From Saprospiraceae bacterium (GTDB lineage: Bacteria > Bacteroidota > Bacteroidia > Chitinophagales > Saprospiraceae), in assembly GCA_016714895.1 (NCBI GenBank), contig JADKBV010000001.1, forward strand, positions 62,001-126,000: 64,000 nucleotides of DNA, read 5' to 3'. The translations under genes were made by a program, and so were the position numbers. The notes below the pieces were generated by a model. It saw only the letters and a program-made list of their open reading frames with translations. It did no database searches and was not told the origin of the DNA. Below are positions 49,150 to 59,142 of the stretch, piece by piece. Position 1 is the stretch's first letter. Every line of letters starts with the position of its first letter.

Positions 49150-50690
49150 ATGGCAAATCAAATTATATCGATGACAAAATTGAAAAAGTTTCTGAAGTTA
49201 AGCCTTGAAGGTAAGTCCCAAAGGCAGATACGTGAGTTGACAGGGATGTCACGAAACACGATTATAAAATACAGGAAGTTATACATAAACATCCGCTGTC
49301 AGAAAGAGAGCTTTTGAAGTTGAGTGACAAGGAACTGTATTCTATCGTTTACCCAGCCTCGGAGGATAAACCGGAACATGAAATGTTGTATAGCTTGTTT
49401 CCTCAGATGGATGTACAATTAAGCCGTGTAGGTGTAACCAAGTTAATGCTTTGGGAACAGTACAAGGAGAACTACCCGGACGGAGTACAATACTCTCAGT
49501 TTTGCGAGCATTACAGGCGGTATGAGAAAAAGCCAGCAAATAACCTGCGTGTTAGAACACAAAGCAGGTGATAAGAGATGGTTGATTATGCCGGCAAGAA
49601 ACTGCACCTGACAGACCCACAAAGCAGAGAGATAAGGCCTGTAGAGTTTTTTGTGGCAATATTACCTTGTTCTCAATACACCTATGCAGAGGCAAGTTTC
49701 ACTCAGCAAACACCAGACTTTTTGCATTGCCTTAGCAATGCTTTACAATGGTTCGGGGGAGTTCCGCAGGCCATAGTGACGGATAACCTGAAACCCTCCG
49801 TGAACAGGTCAAGCAAGTATGACCCTGAGATCAATCATTCCATGGCTGATTTTGCCACTCACTATGACACGGCCGTGCTACCCACCCGTGCACGAAACCA
49901 AAAGACAAGGCACTGGTTGAATCGGCGGTAAATATCCTGTATACACGTGTATATGCTCCGTTGCATGACAAAGTATTTTATAATCTGGCGGAATTAAACA
50001 AGACTATTCGTGAATTGGTTAGCAAACATAATCAACAAAACTTCCAGGAAAATCAACAAGCCGCCAACAACAGTTCGAAAGTATGGAAAGGGACACGCTC
50101 AAACCTTTACCCTGTCTTGTTTTGAATTAAAAAAATATTGCCTTTACCAAAGTACACCTAACTGTCACGTGATGCTTGGAGAGGACAAACATCATTACTC
50201 TGTACCTTACCAATATACAGGCAAGAAAGTAGAGATAGGTTACACGAGTCAATCTGTAGAAATTTATTACAAGTACAAGAGGATAGCCGTCCACCAGCGC
50301 ACCCGGGTACAGTTCGGTATACTACCAACGAATCTCACCTGCATCCCCGGCACAGGTATTATCATAATTGGAGCGAGGAACATTTTATGAATCAAGGCAT
50401 GAAAATAGGCCCTAACACCCTCAGGCTTATAGAACAAATTTTTCTCCAATGTAAACATCCTGAACAAGGGTTTAAAACATGTCAGGGGTCATACAATTGG
50501 CTCTCAAGAATGGCAATGAGAAAATAGAAGAAGCGGCATCTATATGCTGGAATATGATTTTATATCATATCGCAAGTTGGACAAGATACTGTCCCTGCGT
50601 AGCGACGATCTGTTCTCTTGTAGTGATAAAGAACCCTTACAAGTTGACATCGAGCATGAAAATGTTCGTGGTCATTCCTATTATCAATAA
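49150..50690 (+). pseudogene. istA: IS21 transposase IstA, multiply frameshifted
   Basis: Begins M-A-N-Q-I-I-S-M-T-K-L-K-K-F with a helix-turn-helix (G-K-S-Q-R-Q-I-R-E-L-T-G-M-S-R-N-T-I). DDE residues can be placed as M-V-D-Y-A-G, V-T-D-N-L-K-P-S-V and K-D-K-A-L-V-E-S. The last exon-like piece in the right frame ends ...D-I-E-H-E-N-V-R-G-H-S-Y-Y-Q at 50690. Shifts lie near 49300, 49560, 49905, 50090, 50320 and 50545. About 513 codons, the family size. Confidence 0.85.
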
Positions 50691-50705
50691 TCAAAATACG
50701 TATAT

Positions 50706-51451
50706 ATGACACACTTGAACACTCTTGACCTGATGAGGTCTCTGCGGCTCACCGGTATGGCAGACCGCTATCATTCTATAATGGAAATGCCTGTTCACCA
50801 ACAGCCTGAAGCAGGTATTATCCTAGCTCAATTAGTGGAGGCTGAATTTTTGTATCGAAATAACCGCCGCATGCTAAGTGCAATAAAAAACGCAAAGTTC
50901 CGGTATCAGGCATCACTGAATGACGTCGTGTGTTCTGATCAGAGAAACCTCTCCCGGGATACACTTGCTACAATGGCAGACTGCTCCTTCATTGAAAGAG
51001 GAGAAATATAATCATCACAGGAGCCACAGGTTGCGGTAAAAGTTACCTTGCATCCGCCATCGGTTATCAGGCTTGTATGAAAGGCAAGAAGGTAGCTTAT
51101 TTTTCTCTACCCAAGTTGTTGGGAAAATTAAAATCCGACAGGCTGGATGGTAGCTTCCGCAAGGAAATGGACAGGATCGAAAATAAAAACCTGCTCATCC
51201 TGGACGATTGGGGATTAACCCGTTGGATACAGCGGCACGACTTGCTTTGTTACAAATTATAGAGGACAGGCACAACCGCCACTCGACTATAATAACCTCA
51301 CAACTCCTGTGTCCGCTTGGCATCAATAAACGAAGATACCATAGCAGATGCAATACTGGACAGAATCATCCACCAGGCTCATAGGAATTGAATTAACAGG
51401 GAGTCCATGAGAAAATTACAAAAAATAAAGTGGTTTAATAAAACTACTTGA
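50706..51451 (+). pseudogene. istB: IS21 helper ATPase IstB, frameshifted
   Basis: N-terminal part M-T-H-L-N-T-L-D-L-M-R-S-L-R-L-T-G-M-A ends at 51011; Walker A I-T-G-A-T-G-C-G-K-S-Y-L-A-S continues in another frame, then L-L-I-L-D-D-W-G-L (Walker B), and after a further shift L-Q-I-I-E-D-R-H-N-R-H-S-T-I-I-T-S. It ends M-R-K-L-Q-K-I-K-W-F-N-K-T-T at 51451. Shifts lie near 51005, 51215 and 51315. Confidence 0.85.
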
Positions 51452-51603
51452 TTACTTTTGTATCTCAAAACCTGATAAAGGTCAGGTAGAAAAAATTTAA
51501 ATTTTTAACCCGTCAGATCATCCTCAAAGGTGGTTCACTTTGCTCCGGAATAGGTGGCTCAGTTTGGACCGGAATCGATGGTTCAGTTTGACCGGAATAT
51601 GCA

Positions 51604-51670
51604 GTCCGTTTCGGGCCCCTCTAAATCTCCCCGGAAGGGGAGACTTTGGAGTTCACGACAACAGCAGAAA
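51604..51670. repeat. Right half of the IS-split dispersed element
   Basis: GGGCCCCTCTAAATCTCC and GGAGACTTTGGAGTTCACG match 26236-26290 and 57336-57385 closely. With 48900-48982 it rebuilds one continuous copy, confirming the IS21 insertion point. Confidence 0.8.
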
Positions 51671-51809
51671 ATAGTACAAATTAAATATGTCAGACAACCG
51701 ATGGTTATTCTGACGGAGCATTGGCCCTTTTGTTTACTTTTCCGGTCTCGTCCCATAAGACGAGAGAAAAAGTAAAAGCCCCGCCGGATCGAGGCGAAGG
51801 AAAATTTTA

Positions 51810-52130
51810 TTAAGTTATGCCATCAAAATATTTCTGTTTTTGACCAATCGCCTTTGTTCGACAAATCCGGCTCAAAAGTAGTGATAGTGTTGACAAATCG
51901 GATCTCCGATACGAGTGAAAAAGTAAAACCGGGGTGCTTGTCTGTGTAAACGAAACACAAATCCCAAGGGCGATTGGTGTGATAGATTTGTCATACACGG
52001 TGCGCACTTGCAGCATGTTCAGAACTATATGCAATTTCCAAGTGCGCAATCACCTTTTGAGCCTACCTTTTGTTACTTTGTACGATGGTAATGAAAAAGC
52101 CCCGCCGGCCTTGAGGCGAGGGAAAATCAT
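51810..52130. repeat. ~320-bp intergenic repeat, copy 1
   Basis: Matches 56915-57240 over its length at roughly 80% by eye: shared blocks include ATGCCATCAAAATATTT, CGACAAATCCGGCTCAAAA, AGTGTTGACAAATCGGAT, GTGTAAACGAAACAC, CATACACGGTGCGCAC and CCCAAGTGCGCAATCACC. The GTGCGCACTTG / CAAGTGCGC arms can pair. No gene seen in 51665-52439; the frames here are short and not conserved between the two copies. Confidence 0.75.
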
Positions 52131-52439
52131 ATAGAAGGCCCTCGATCGTAATTGTTGGCAACTACAAGAGGACGAATTACAAATTCGTTATGTATCGGAT
52201 CGAAGTTACAAACTTCGACCATCTTCTCCGTGCCTGGCCGGGTAGATGTATTTTGGCGTGGACACTTTGGCAATCGGGGAGTTTTCGGGCGATTGTGGCG
52301 GCGTTGAATATCAAGTAGGGAATTATAGTTTTATTCTATATGTTTTTTATTATTTGAAATAAAATATTTTAAATTTTTCTTATTTTATAATATATTTAAT
52401 GTAAAAATTCCTTATTATTGTTGTTTAAATTTAAGGTTT

Positions 52440-54951
52440 ATGAAAAATATAGCAATTTTTATTGTAATTATCCTTCAAATGTTTAATTATAGTTATTCAC
52501 AAGTTTCTGGAGGGTATTCAACATCTGGTGGTTATAAACAAGGCGGTTCATATAAATCCTCTGGCAGCTATAAGTCTAAGGGCAGTTCAACCAAATCTGG
52601 TTCATATACAAAACGGGTAGCAAGTCTGGTACAGGTGGTTATTCAACTTCTGGAAGTAATAAACAAAAAGGGGCCTACAAGTCTTATGATGCATATACCT
52701 CTAAAGCGAGTTCCTCAAAAGCCGGTTCTTATTCAAGTTCAGGAAACCAAAAACAAAACGGGTCATATAATTCATCAGGTTCGTACACAACTAAAGGTAG
52801 TTCAACTCACTCAGGAAATTATTCAACTTCTGGAAGTAATAAACAAAATGGGTCTTGCAACGTAAACGGAGGGTATAATTCATCTGGAGGCAACTCCCAA
52901 TCTGCAGGATATTCTTCTCAAGGTAGCCAAATCTCTTCATCCGGTTATACAACAAACGGAAGCAATCAGCAGATCGGTTCGTATTCTACATCTGGCAGTT
53001 TTAATTCTGAAGGAGATTATGAAGCGGATGCTGAATATAAAGCAAAAGCTTCTGCGGTAGTTAATGGAGGTTATATTAAAGAAGGTTCGATTTTAGGTAC
53101 TGGATCATATAACAATAGCGGTGGAAGTATCCAAAATGGTAGTTACAGTACAAATGGAGATTATTCCGGCAATGGATCCTATAGTGCCAGTGGAAGCAGT
53201 ATCCAAAATGGAGGTTATGGTTCTAATGGATCATATAGTACTTCGGGAAGCTCAAATCAAAATGGTGCATTCAATGCATCCGGCGGAAATAATCAAAATG
53301 GGGCGTATGGTTCGAATGGATCATATAGTACTTCAGGAAGCTCAAATCAAAATGGTGCATTCAATGCATCCGGCGGAAATAATCAAAATGGGGCGTATGG
53401 TTTGAATGGATCATATAGTACATCAGGAAACTCAAATCAAAATGGAGCATTCAATGCATCCGGCGGAAGTAATCAAAATGGGGCGTATGGTTCGAATGGA
53501 TCATATAGTACTTCAGGAAGCTCAAATCAAAATGGTGCATTCAATGCATCCGGCGGAAATAATCAAAATGGCGCGTATGGTTCGAATGGATCATATAGTA
53601 CATCAGGAAGCTCAAATCAATATGGAGCATTCAATGCATCCGGCGGAAGTAATCAAAATGGCGCATATGGTTCTAATGGATCATATAGTACTTCGGGAAG
53701 CTCAAATCAAAATGGTGCATTCAATGCATCCGGCGGAAATAATCAAATGGCGCGTATGGTTCGAATGGATCATATAGTACTTCGGGAAGCTCAAATCAAT
53801 ATGGAGCATTCAATGCATCCGGCGGAAGTAATCAAAATGGCGCATATGGTTCTAATGGATCATATAGTACTTCGGGAAGCTCAAATCAAAATGGTGCATT
53901 CAATGCATCCGGCGGAAATAATCAAAATGGCGCGTATGGTTCGAATGGATCATATAGTACTTCGGGAAGCTCAAATCAAAATGGAGGATTCAATGCATCC
54001 GGCGGAAGTATTCAAAATGGCGCATATGGTTCGAATGGATCATATAGTACTTCAGGAAGCTCAAATCAAAATGGAGGTTATGTCACCCAAGGAAATTTTT
54101 CCGGCAATGGCTCGTATGACGGAAGTGGTGGTAATAACCAAAATGGAAGTTATGGCGCACAAGGAGATTTCTCCAGCAATGGCTCATACAACAGCAGTGG
54201 GGGAAATAGCCAAAATGGAGGTTATGGCTCCCAAGGAGATTTCTCCAGCAATGGCTCATACAACGGAAATGGAGGTAATTACCAAAATGGAGGTTATGGT
54301 ACTCAAGGAAATTTTTCCGGCAATGGCTCATATAACGGAAGTGGTGGTAGTAATCAAAATGGAGGTTATGGCACTCAAGGAAATTTTTCCGGCAATGCCT
54401 CATATAACGGAAGTGGTGGTAGTAATCAAAATGGAAGTTATGGCACCCAAGGAGATTACACCAGCAATGGCTCATACAACGGCAGTGGGGGAAATAGCCA
54501 AAATGGAAGTTATAACTCCCAAGGAGATTTCTTGGATAATGGCTCATACAACGGAATTGGAGGTAATAATCAAAATGGTATTTATTACACAATAAGAGAA
54601 AATTACCATATAGGCTCTTATGCTACAAATGGTGCATACTCAACGAACGGAAGTTATTCTATTTCAGCGGCAGCGTTTCATAAAAACAACTATCACGAAT
54701 TCTTTAATGATTATGAAGATTCAGATGTGTTATATTTGGATCCATATGAATTTTTTGCTGTAGTCACGGGTTATACCCATTTAGAGAATGCAATTAACCA
54801 TTTTAATAATGGAAATTATATTCAAGGTCCTATTTCAGGTTATCAATTTATTAATAGAGCAAATTATATCCGTAAACTTATATTACCATCTAAATCAGCT
54901 ATGAAAAATTTTAGTGGATTTTTAGCAGAAAGAAGAATTATTAACAGATGA
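52440..54951 (+). CDS. Secreted Gly/Ser/Asn/Gln repeat protein (12-residue units), two frameshifts
   Basis: Signal peptide M-K-N-I-A-I-F-I-V-I-I-L-Q-M...S-Y-S. Adding one A near 52613 and one A near 53747 (neighbouring repeats have AAAA where this copy has AAA) gives a single ~837-residue protein. After a Lys/Ser/Gly region come about ten 30-residue repeats, then seven 24-residue repeats; both are built from a 12-residue unit NG-x-(Y/F)-xxx-G-xxx-Q. The last ~110 residues are non-repetitive (Y-H-E-F-F-N-D-Y-E-D, F-A-V-V-T-G-Y). Almost no Cys and few charges in the repeats. Such regular Asn/Gln/Gly strands suggest a beta-solenoid or amyloid-like fibre subunit at the surface. A TPR gene follows 10 bases later. 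No known family recognised. Confidence 0.75.
53200..54070 (+). repeat. 90-bp tandem repeat (30 residues), ~10 copies
   Basis: Unit encodes G-S-N-G-S-Y-S-T-S-G-S-S-N-Q plus N-G-A-F-N-A-S-G-G-N-N-Q-N-G-A-Y. Copies are nearly identical in DNA, indicating recent expansion or homogenisation, and prone to copy-number change. Confidence 0.9.
54071..54585 (+). repeat. 72-bp tandem repeat (24 residues), 7 copies
   Basis: Unit encodes G-G-Y-G-T-Q-G-N-F-S-G-N plus G-S-Y-N-G-S-G-G-S-N-Q-N. More diverged than the 90-bp repeats but built on the same 12-residue pattern. Confidence 0.85.
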
Positions 54952-54961
54952 GTTTACATTT

Positions 54962-56030
54962 ATGATTAAATACGCTTTTAGGGATTTATTAGTTTTGTTA
55001 GGAGTTGTTACATTCATTTCTGTGAATACCAAGGCTCAAAATAGAGCTACAGTAAGCACTGATATTATTAAAATAGATAGTAGTGAATTTTATTTGAACC
55101 TTGCCAATGATCAATTCGAATTAGGACAATTTCAAAAATCATTAAGATTTTTAGATAAATCGATACTTTTTAATCAGAAGAATTTTGAATCCCTGTACAC
55201 ACGTGCTTCTGTAAAATATTTTCTAAATGATGTTAAAGGAAGTTTGGCAGATTATGAAAAAGCCATCAATTTAAATATGAATGAGCCGTATCCATATATT
55301 TATCGTGGAACTATTTTAAGTAAGGCAGGTAGATTTCAAGAAGCAATCAAAGATTTTGATAAAGCTCTTGAAATGGAGGAGGACGCTATGGTACTTTATA
55401 ATCGAGCTATAACCAGAATGAAAACAAGAGAATATGAAAAGGCACTAATGGACTTTGAAAAGTTGGAAGAAGGAGAATGGAAATTTTGAAATTCTATTTC
55501 ACACCGGGGTGGCTAAAAGTGAGCTAAAAAAGATATAATGAGGCATTATTAGACTTTAATTTATATCTTTTACTAAACCCCTTATGAATTATGAAGCATA
55601 TTTTAAAAAGGGCCAAACAAATATTTCTTTTAGAAACTATCAAGATGCAATAAGTGACTTTAACTTGGTAATAGAAAATAACTCTTCAAATTCTTTTGCA
55701 TATTTAAATAGAGGAATTGCTGAAGGAAGTTTAGAAAATCATTACGCTGCTCTTGAAGATTTTAATAGAGCATTGGAGTTTGATCCCAGAAATATTGAAG
55801 CCTACTTAAATAGGGCTTATGCAAAATTAAAACTTAAAAATTTTCAAGGGGCATTATCAGATTATTCAAAAGCTCTAAATTATAGCCCAGACAATGGTTT
55901 TATTTATTTTAAGAGAGCAGAAACACAAATAATGCTAGGAAATGTTAAAGGCGCTTGTGATGATTTAGATTATGCACTACAATATAAGTATAATGAGGCT
56001 ATTCATCTAATTAAAAAACACTGCAAATAA
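54962..56030 (+). CDS. TPR-repeat protein, exported, probably one gene with about three frameshifts
   Basis: The first frame (54962-55489) has a signal peptide (L-L-V-L-L-G-V-V-T-F-I-S-V-N-T-K-A-Q) and four TPR units; the second (55584-56030) has four more, such as N-Y-Q-D-A-I-S-D-F-N-L-V-I and Y-L-N-R-A-Y-A-K-L-K. Between them, other frames encode I-L-F-H-T-G-V-A-K and Y-N-E-A-L-L-D-F-N-L-Y-L, which complete a TPR, so shifts near 55484, 55526 and 55574 break one ~355-residue gene. TPRs bind partner proteins. Its start lies 10 bases after the fibre-like gene, so it may be its chaperone or assembly factor (inference). Confidence 0.7.
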
Positions 56031-56109
56031 CAAAATGTGGATATTTCAGATCATGTTGCCCCATGCATCTTCCAATTACAATCCAGATTTTCTACTATAG
56101 ACCACCATC

Positions 56110-56706
56110 TCACTCTCTCCAAACTTCCTCCACACTCCTCACCAAAGAATTTACAAGAGTAGCGAGGTAGGATTCGTCCCAAAGTCGTTCATAGTCGGTA
56201 GGGTGGTCCATAAAGCCGCATTCGATGAGGACGGAAGGCGCTTTGGGTTTTTTGAGGATATAAAAATCGTTTTCTTTGTCGCGGTCGCCATCGGCGCGGT
56301 CATATCTTTTGATGATGTGGGGCAGGTCGGTCTCAAAGTTACGCAGGATGATGTCGCAAATAGGATCGGATGCGGTCTCTCCGATGGTGGTAAATCCTTC
56401 GATACCGGTGCCGCCACCGGCATTGGCATGGACAGACAATATCCATACATTTCGGTCGGATTCATAGATCTTGTTGGCCCGGTTGGTGCGGGTTTCGAGG
56501 GTGGTGTCGGTATATTCCGGAGAGATGTGGTAGTAAGGGATGTTTTTGCGGTCGAGCTTTTCGATGATGCGGTTGACCACCCATCGGTTGAACATACCTT
56601 CATAGAGGATACCTTTGTTCCAGTTCGGACTACGTTTTCCGGGTGTTTGATAAACTCTGTTGATCAGGCCTCCGTGGCCGTTGTCGAGAATGACGGTTTT
56701 GCCCAT
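56110..56706 (-). CDS. N-acetylmuramoyl-L-alanine amidase (Amidase_3)
   Basis: 198 residues, catalytic domain only. Zinc ligands and catalytic residues: His in L-D-N-G-H-G-G, Glu in Y-E-G-M-F-N, His in L-S-V-H-A-N-A-G, and the catalytic Glu in L-I-E-C-G-F-M. It cleaves the bond between muramic acid and the peptide stem of peptidoglycan. No signal peptide is seen at M-G-K-T-V-I-L, so it is either cytoplasmic/phage-like or exported by another route. The 3' end has a truncated duplicate at 48798-48895. Confidence 0.92.
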   Translation of the reverse strand: MGKTVILDNGHGGLINRVYQTPGKRSPNWNKGILYEGMFNRWVVNRIIEKLDRKNIPYYHISPEYTDTTLETRTNRANKIYESDRNVWILSVHANAGGGTGIEGFTTIGETASDPICDIILRNFETDLPHIIKRYDRADGDRDKENDFYILKKPKAPSVLIECGFMDHPTDYERLWDESYLATLVNSLVRSVEEVWRE

Positions 56707-56914
56707 GGTGAATAATTTTGAATGGTTTGGATAGAATGAAAAGATAAAAATACGTAAAATGGGTGAATGGTTAAAAAAAAATTAGGTATTTTGGAATTTT
56801 GGAATGTTTAGGGTTAATGGTTTAGGCGGTTTGTGCAATAATTATGTTTTGCCGAAACGGCAGGTTGATTTTTAAAGATTTTATGGTTATTTTCGTTGTC
56901 ATTTCCTTGTATTA
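56707..56914. other. AT-rich intergenic sequence, nothing recognised beyond short repeat traces
   Basis: Contains TTAGGGTTAATGG and TTTTGCCGAAAC, weakly like the leader of the dispersed element; no gene. Confidence 0.4.
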
Positions 56915-57240
56915 AGATATGCCATCAAAATATTTCGGTTTTTGACCACTTTCTTCAGAACGACAAATCCGGCTCAAAACCAGTGATAGTGTTGACAAAT
57001 CGGATATCCGTCACGAGTCGAAAGGTAAAACCGGAGTGCTTGTTTGTGTAAACGAAACACGAATGCCAGACCGATCCGTGTGATAGATTTGGCATACACG
57101 GTGCGCACATGCAGAATGATCAAAACTTTATGCAATGCCCAAGTGCGCAATCACCTTTTTTGAGCCTAGACTTTTTGCTTACTTTTTCGGCAATGGAAAA
57201 AGTAAGAGCCCTGCCGGCCTTGAGGCGTAGGAAAACTATA
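56915..57240. repeat. ~320-bp intergenic repeat, copy 2
   Basis: Diverged copy of 51810-52130 in the same orientation. Ends with GCCGGCCTTGAGGCG as copy 1 does. Confidence 0.75.
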
Positions 57241-57284
57241 GGCCGTCGTCACTCTCCTCCGGACGACTGTTCCCGGCTCAAGAA

Positions 57285-57390
57285 CAGTTGAAAGTGTTGA
57301 CAAATCGGTTTTTTCAATGCTTCGCATTGTCCTGTTTTGGCCCTCTAAATCTCCCCGGCGGGGGAGACTTTGGAGTTCACAACAACTAAA
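57285..57390. repeat. Dispersed hairpin element copy
   Basis: Palindrome CAATGC-TTC-GCATTG at 57315-57329, then GGCCCTCTAAATCTCCCC and GGAGACTTTGGAGTTCAC, as at 26.2 kb and 51.6 kb. Confidence 0.8.
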
Positions 57391-57447
57391 CGAAGTTATG
57401 ACCATCTGAAATTGGCCGGCAATCGAAGTTCCCTTCCTTTGGAGGGG

Positions 57448-57538
57448 TGACTGACCGATGCGAAGCAATTTTGAGCCCAACGGAAAGGGCTCAAAATAGG
57501 GAAGGAACCGCTAACTAAGGCTTGCGGGTGGAGAAATT
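57448..57538. repeat. ~90-bp direct repeat, copy 1 (second at 57826-57914)
   Basis: Both copies start TGACTGACCGATG, contain the inverted repeat TTTTGAGCCC ... GGGCTCAAAA, and end GCGGGTGGA. They are ~380 bases apart in a gene-free stretch (57240-58054). Confidence 0.75.
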
Positions 57539-57825
57539 ATTAAACCCAAATTAAAAATCCGTGGAAACTGTGTAATCAAAATAATCTGTGATACTGATAA
57601 TGATGGCCGGTAATTCATCGACCGGCGAGCTGAGGAACGAAGACCGCTGAGCGATGGAGTGAGTAAAAGAAGATACGATCCAGTTTTGATTGTGTTAAGC
57701 CTTCCAAATGTTTTCGCTCAAGGGTCGCCTTTTAGGACGCACCTTGGTCGAAAACAAATTGACCAATCGTGCGCAGTGTCGATTCAGTTCAACAATTCAA
57801 CAGTTTAACAACTCAACATTCCTTG

Positions 57826-57914
57826 TGACTGACCGATGCTCGCAATTTTGAGCCCACCAATAAGGGCTCAAAATAGGGAAGGAACCGCGAACCACGGATC
57901 GCGGGTGGAAAAAT
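57826..57914. repeat. ~90-bp direct repeat, copy 2
   Basis: See copy 1; differences are confined to the hairpin loop and the segment before the final GCGGGTGGA. Confidence 0.75.
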
Positions 57915-58014
57915 TTAATAGGTATTAGGTTTTGGGTGTTAGGTGTCAGGCAGTTTTGTCGAAGCTTCCGGAGGTACAGAAGATAAAAAAGGTTTTTTTC
58001 AATGCTTCGCATTG
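57915..58014. repeat. Dispersed hairpin element copy
   Basis: Leader TAGGTATTAGG, GCTTCCGGAGG, AGATAAAAAAGG, T-run and palindrome CAATGC-TTC-GCATTG at 58000-58014, abutting the end of the YdeI-like gene. Confidence 0.8.
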
Positions 58015-58054
58015 TCAAAACTTTATGTTTGAGAAAAATCCCCCCCATAAAAAC

Positions 58055-58537
58055 TCACTCTTTCTCATGGTATTTTAATCCCTTCTCCAGCTTTTCTATC
58101 GTTTTGCTTAGTCGTCGGGCTCTGGCATCCATACTTTTTGCCGCAAAAACATAATCAACATATTGTTTCTGACTCGTCGCAGACATATTTTCAAAATGAT
58201 GTTTTGCTTCGGGACTGTCAAGGAGGCATAACATAAATTCTTCAGGAATCACTATGTCACTATGGTCTTCGTATAATTCTATTTCCACAATGTCTCCTTC
58301 CTGTTTTTTGATCTTTTTGCGAATCTCTGCTTTTACAGGAAGAAAAAGATGTTTGTCTGCTGTAGGCCACAATTTGTATTGGGCGATTGCATAATCGTCA
58401 ATCTTGCCTTTTACTACCAACCAGCCGAAGGGAAGACCTGTTTTGGTGTTCTGACCCGGCAAAAGGACATAAGTCCATCCACCTTTCATGTCCATTTTCC
58501 GGAGCTCAAATTTTCCTTTTATGAGTGGAATATTCAT
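58055..58537 (-). CDS. YdeI/OmpD-associated family protein with DUF1905 domain
   Basis: 160 residues. The N-terminal ~100 residues are DUF1905 (W-T-Y-V-L-L-P, G-W-L-V-V-K-G-K-I-D, L-P-V-K-A-E-I-R-K-K-I), and the tail carries the YdeI block L-C-L-L-D-S-P-E-A-K-H-H-F-E-N-M-S-A-T-S-Q-K-Q-Y. Family members are small cytoplasmic proteins sometimes linked to antimicrobial resistance; the mechanism is unknown. 23 bases after the DUF1572 gene in the same direction, so probably co-transcribed. Confidence 0.85.
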   Translation of the reverse strand: MNIPLIKGKFELRKMDMKGGWTYVLLPGQNTKTGLPFGWLVVKGKIDDYAIAQYKLWPTADKHLFLPVKAEIRKKIKKQEGDIVEIELYEDHSDIVIPEEFMLCLLDSPEAKHHFENMSATSQKQYVDYVFAAKSMDARARRLSKTIEKLEKGLKYHEKE

Positions 58538-58560
58538 TTGGTAAGATGTATGGGTTTAAT

Positions 58561-59118
58561 TTATTTCAAAAACTCATCGGTAAAATGTCCCTTTTCCTTT
58601 TCTTTTGAAAATTTATCGACATTATAAGCCTCAGAATGGTTTTTCGGAATGGACAAACTTTGCCAATCATCCCCTTTTTTGATTTTTGAGATATAAACAA
58701 TCTGTCCGACATGATAGGCATAATGTGCTATCTGCCTTTGAATGGCATCCATAACACTTTGCACCTGATTGCGAATGGTAATATCTTTGTCCAGATCTTC
58801 CGGAGTAAGTTCTTGTAAAGCTTCAAAAAGACATGCCCAACCTTCTTCCCACATCTTCATCAAGGTGTCCCTATCGGTGACAAAACCTTCAAACTCTTCA
58901 TCTCTCTTGCGCCATGACTTTTCACCATCGGTGGTCAGAAAATCGGTCCATCGGCTTTTCATATTTCCATGGAGGTGACGTACTATGATGGCAATGCTGT
59001 TGATTCCTGAAGTGGGTTCGTAAAACAACATGTCGTCGTCCACCTGATTCATCGCTTTTTCACCCAAACTTTTGTAATACAAAAACAATTTTATACTACT
59101 TTCTATAAAACCTTCCAT
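58561..59118 (-). CDS. DUF1572 / DinB-like four-helix protein
   Basis: 185 residues. Histidines at conserved DinB positions are seen in V-R-H-L-H-G-N (about 47) and R-Q-I-A-H-Y-A-Y-H-V-G-Q-I-V-Y (about 132-146), the metal-binding set of the DinB superfamily. Members are thought to be metal-dependent thiol transferases or hydrolases. Leads the two-gene unit with the YdeI-like gene and follows tryptophanase by 24 bases. Confidence 0.88.
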   Translation of the reverse strand: MEGFIESSIKLFLYYKSLGEKAMNQVDDDMLFYEPTSGINSIAIIVRHLHGNMKSRWTDFLTTDGEKSWRKRDEEFEGFVTDRDTLMKMWEEGWACLFEALQELTPEDLDKDITIRNQVQSVMDAIQRQIAHYAYHVGQIVYISKIKKGDDWQSLSIPKNHSEAYNVDKFSKEKEKGHFTDEFLK

Positions 59119-59142
59119 TTTTTTTGTTTTTCAACAAATGGG

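Larger units (their letters stand above)
48983..51603 (+). mobile_element. IS21-family insertion sequence with 6-bp target duplication
   Basis: Ends read TGAGTATTCCGG and CCGGAATATGCA (inverted, with TG...CA termini). Target GTCCGT is duplicated at 48977-48982 and 51604-51609. Inside each end are several copies of a ~25-bp motif (ATTCCGGAGCAAAGTGAACCACT at the left, its complement at the right), as IS21 transposase binding sites. It carries istA and istB, both frameshifted. It interrupts one copy of the dispersed hairpin element. Confidence 0.9.
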
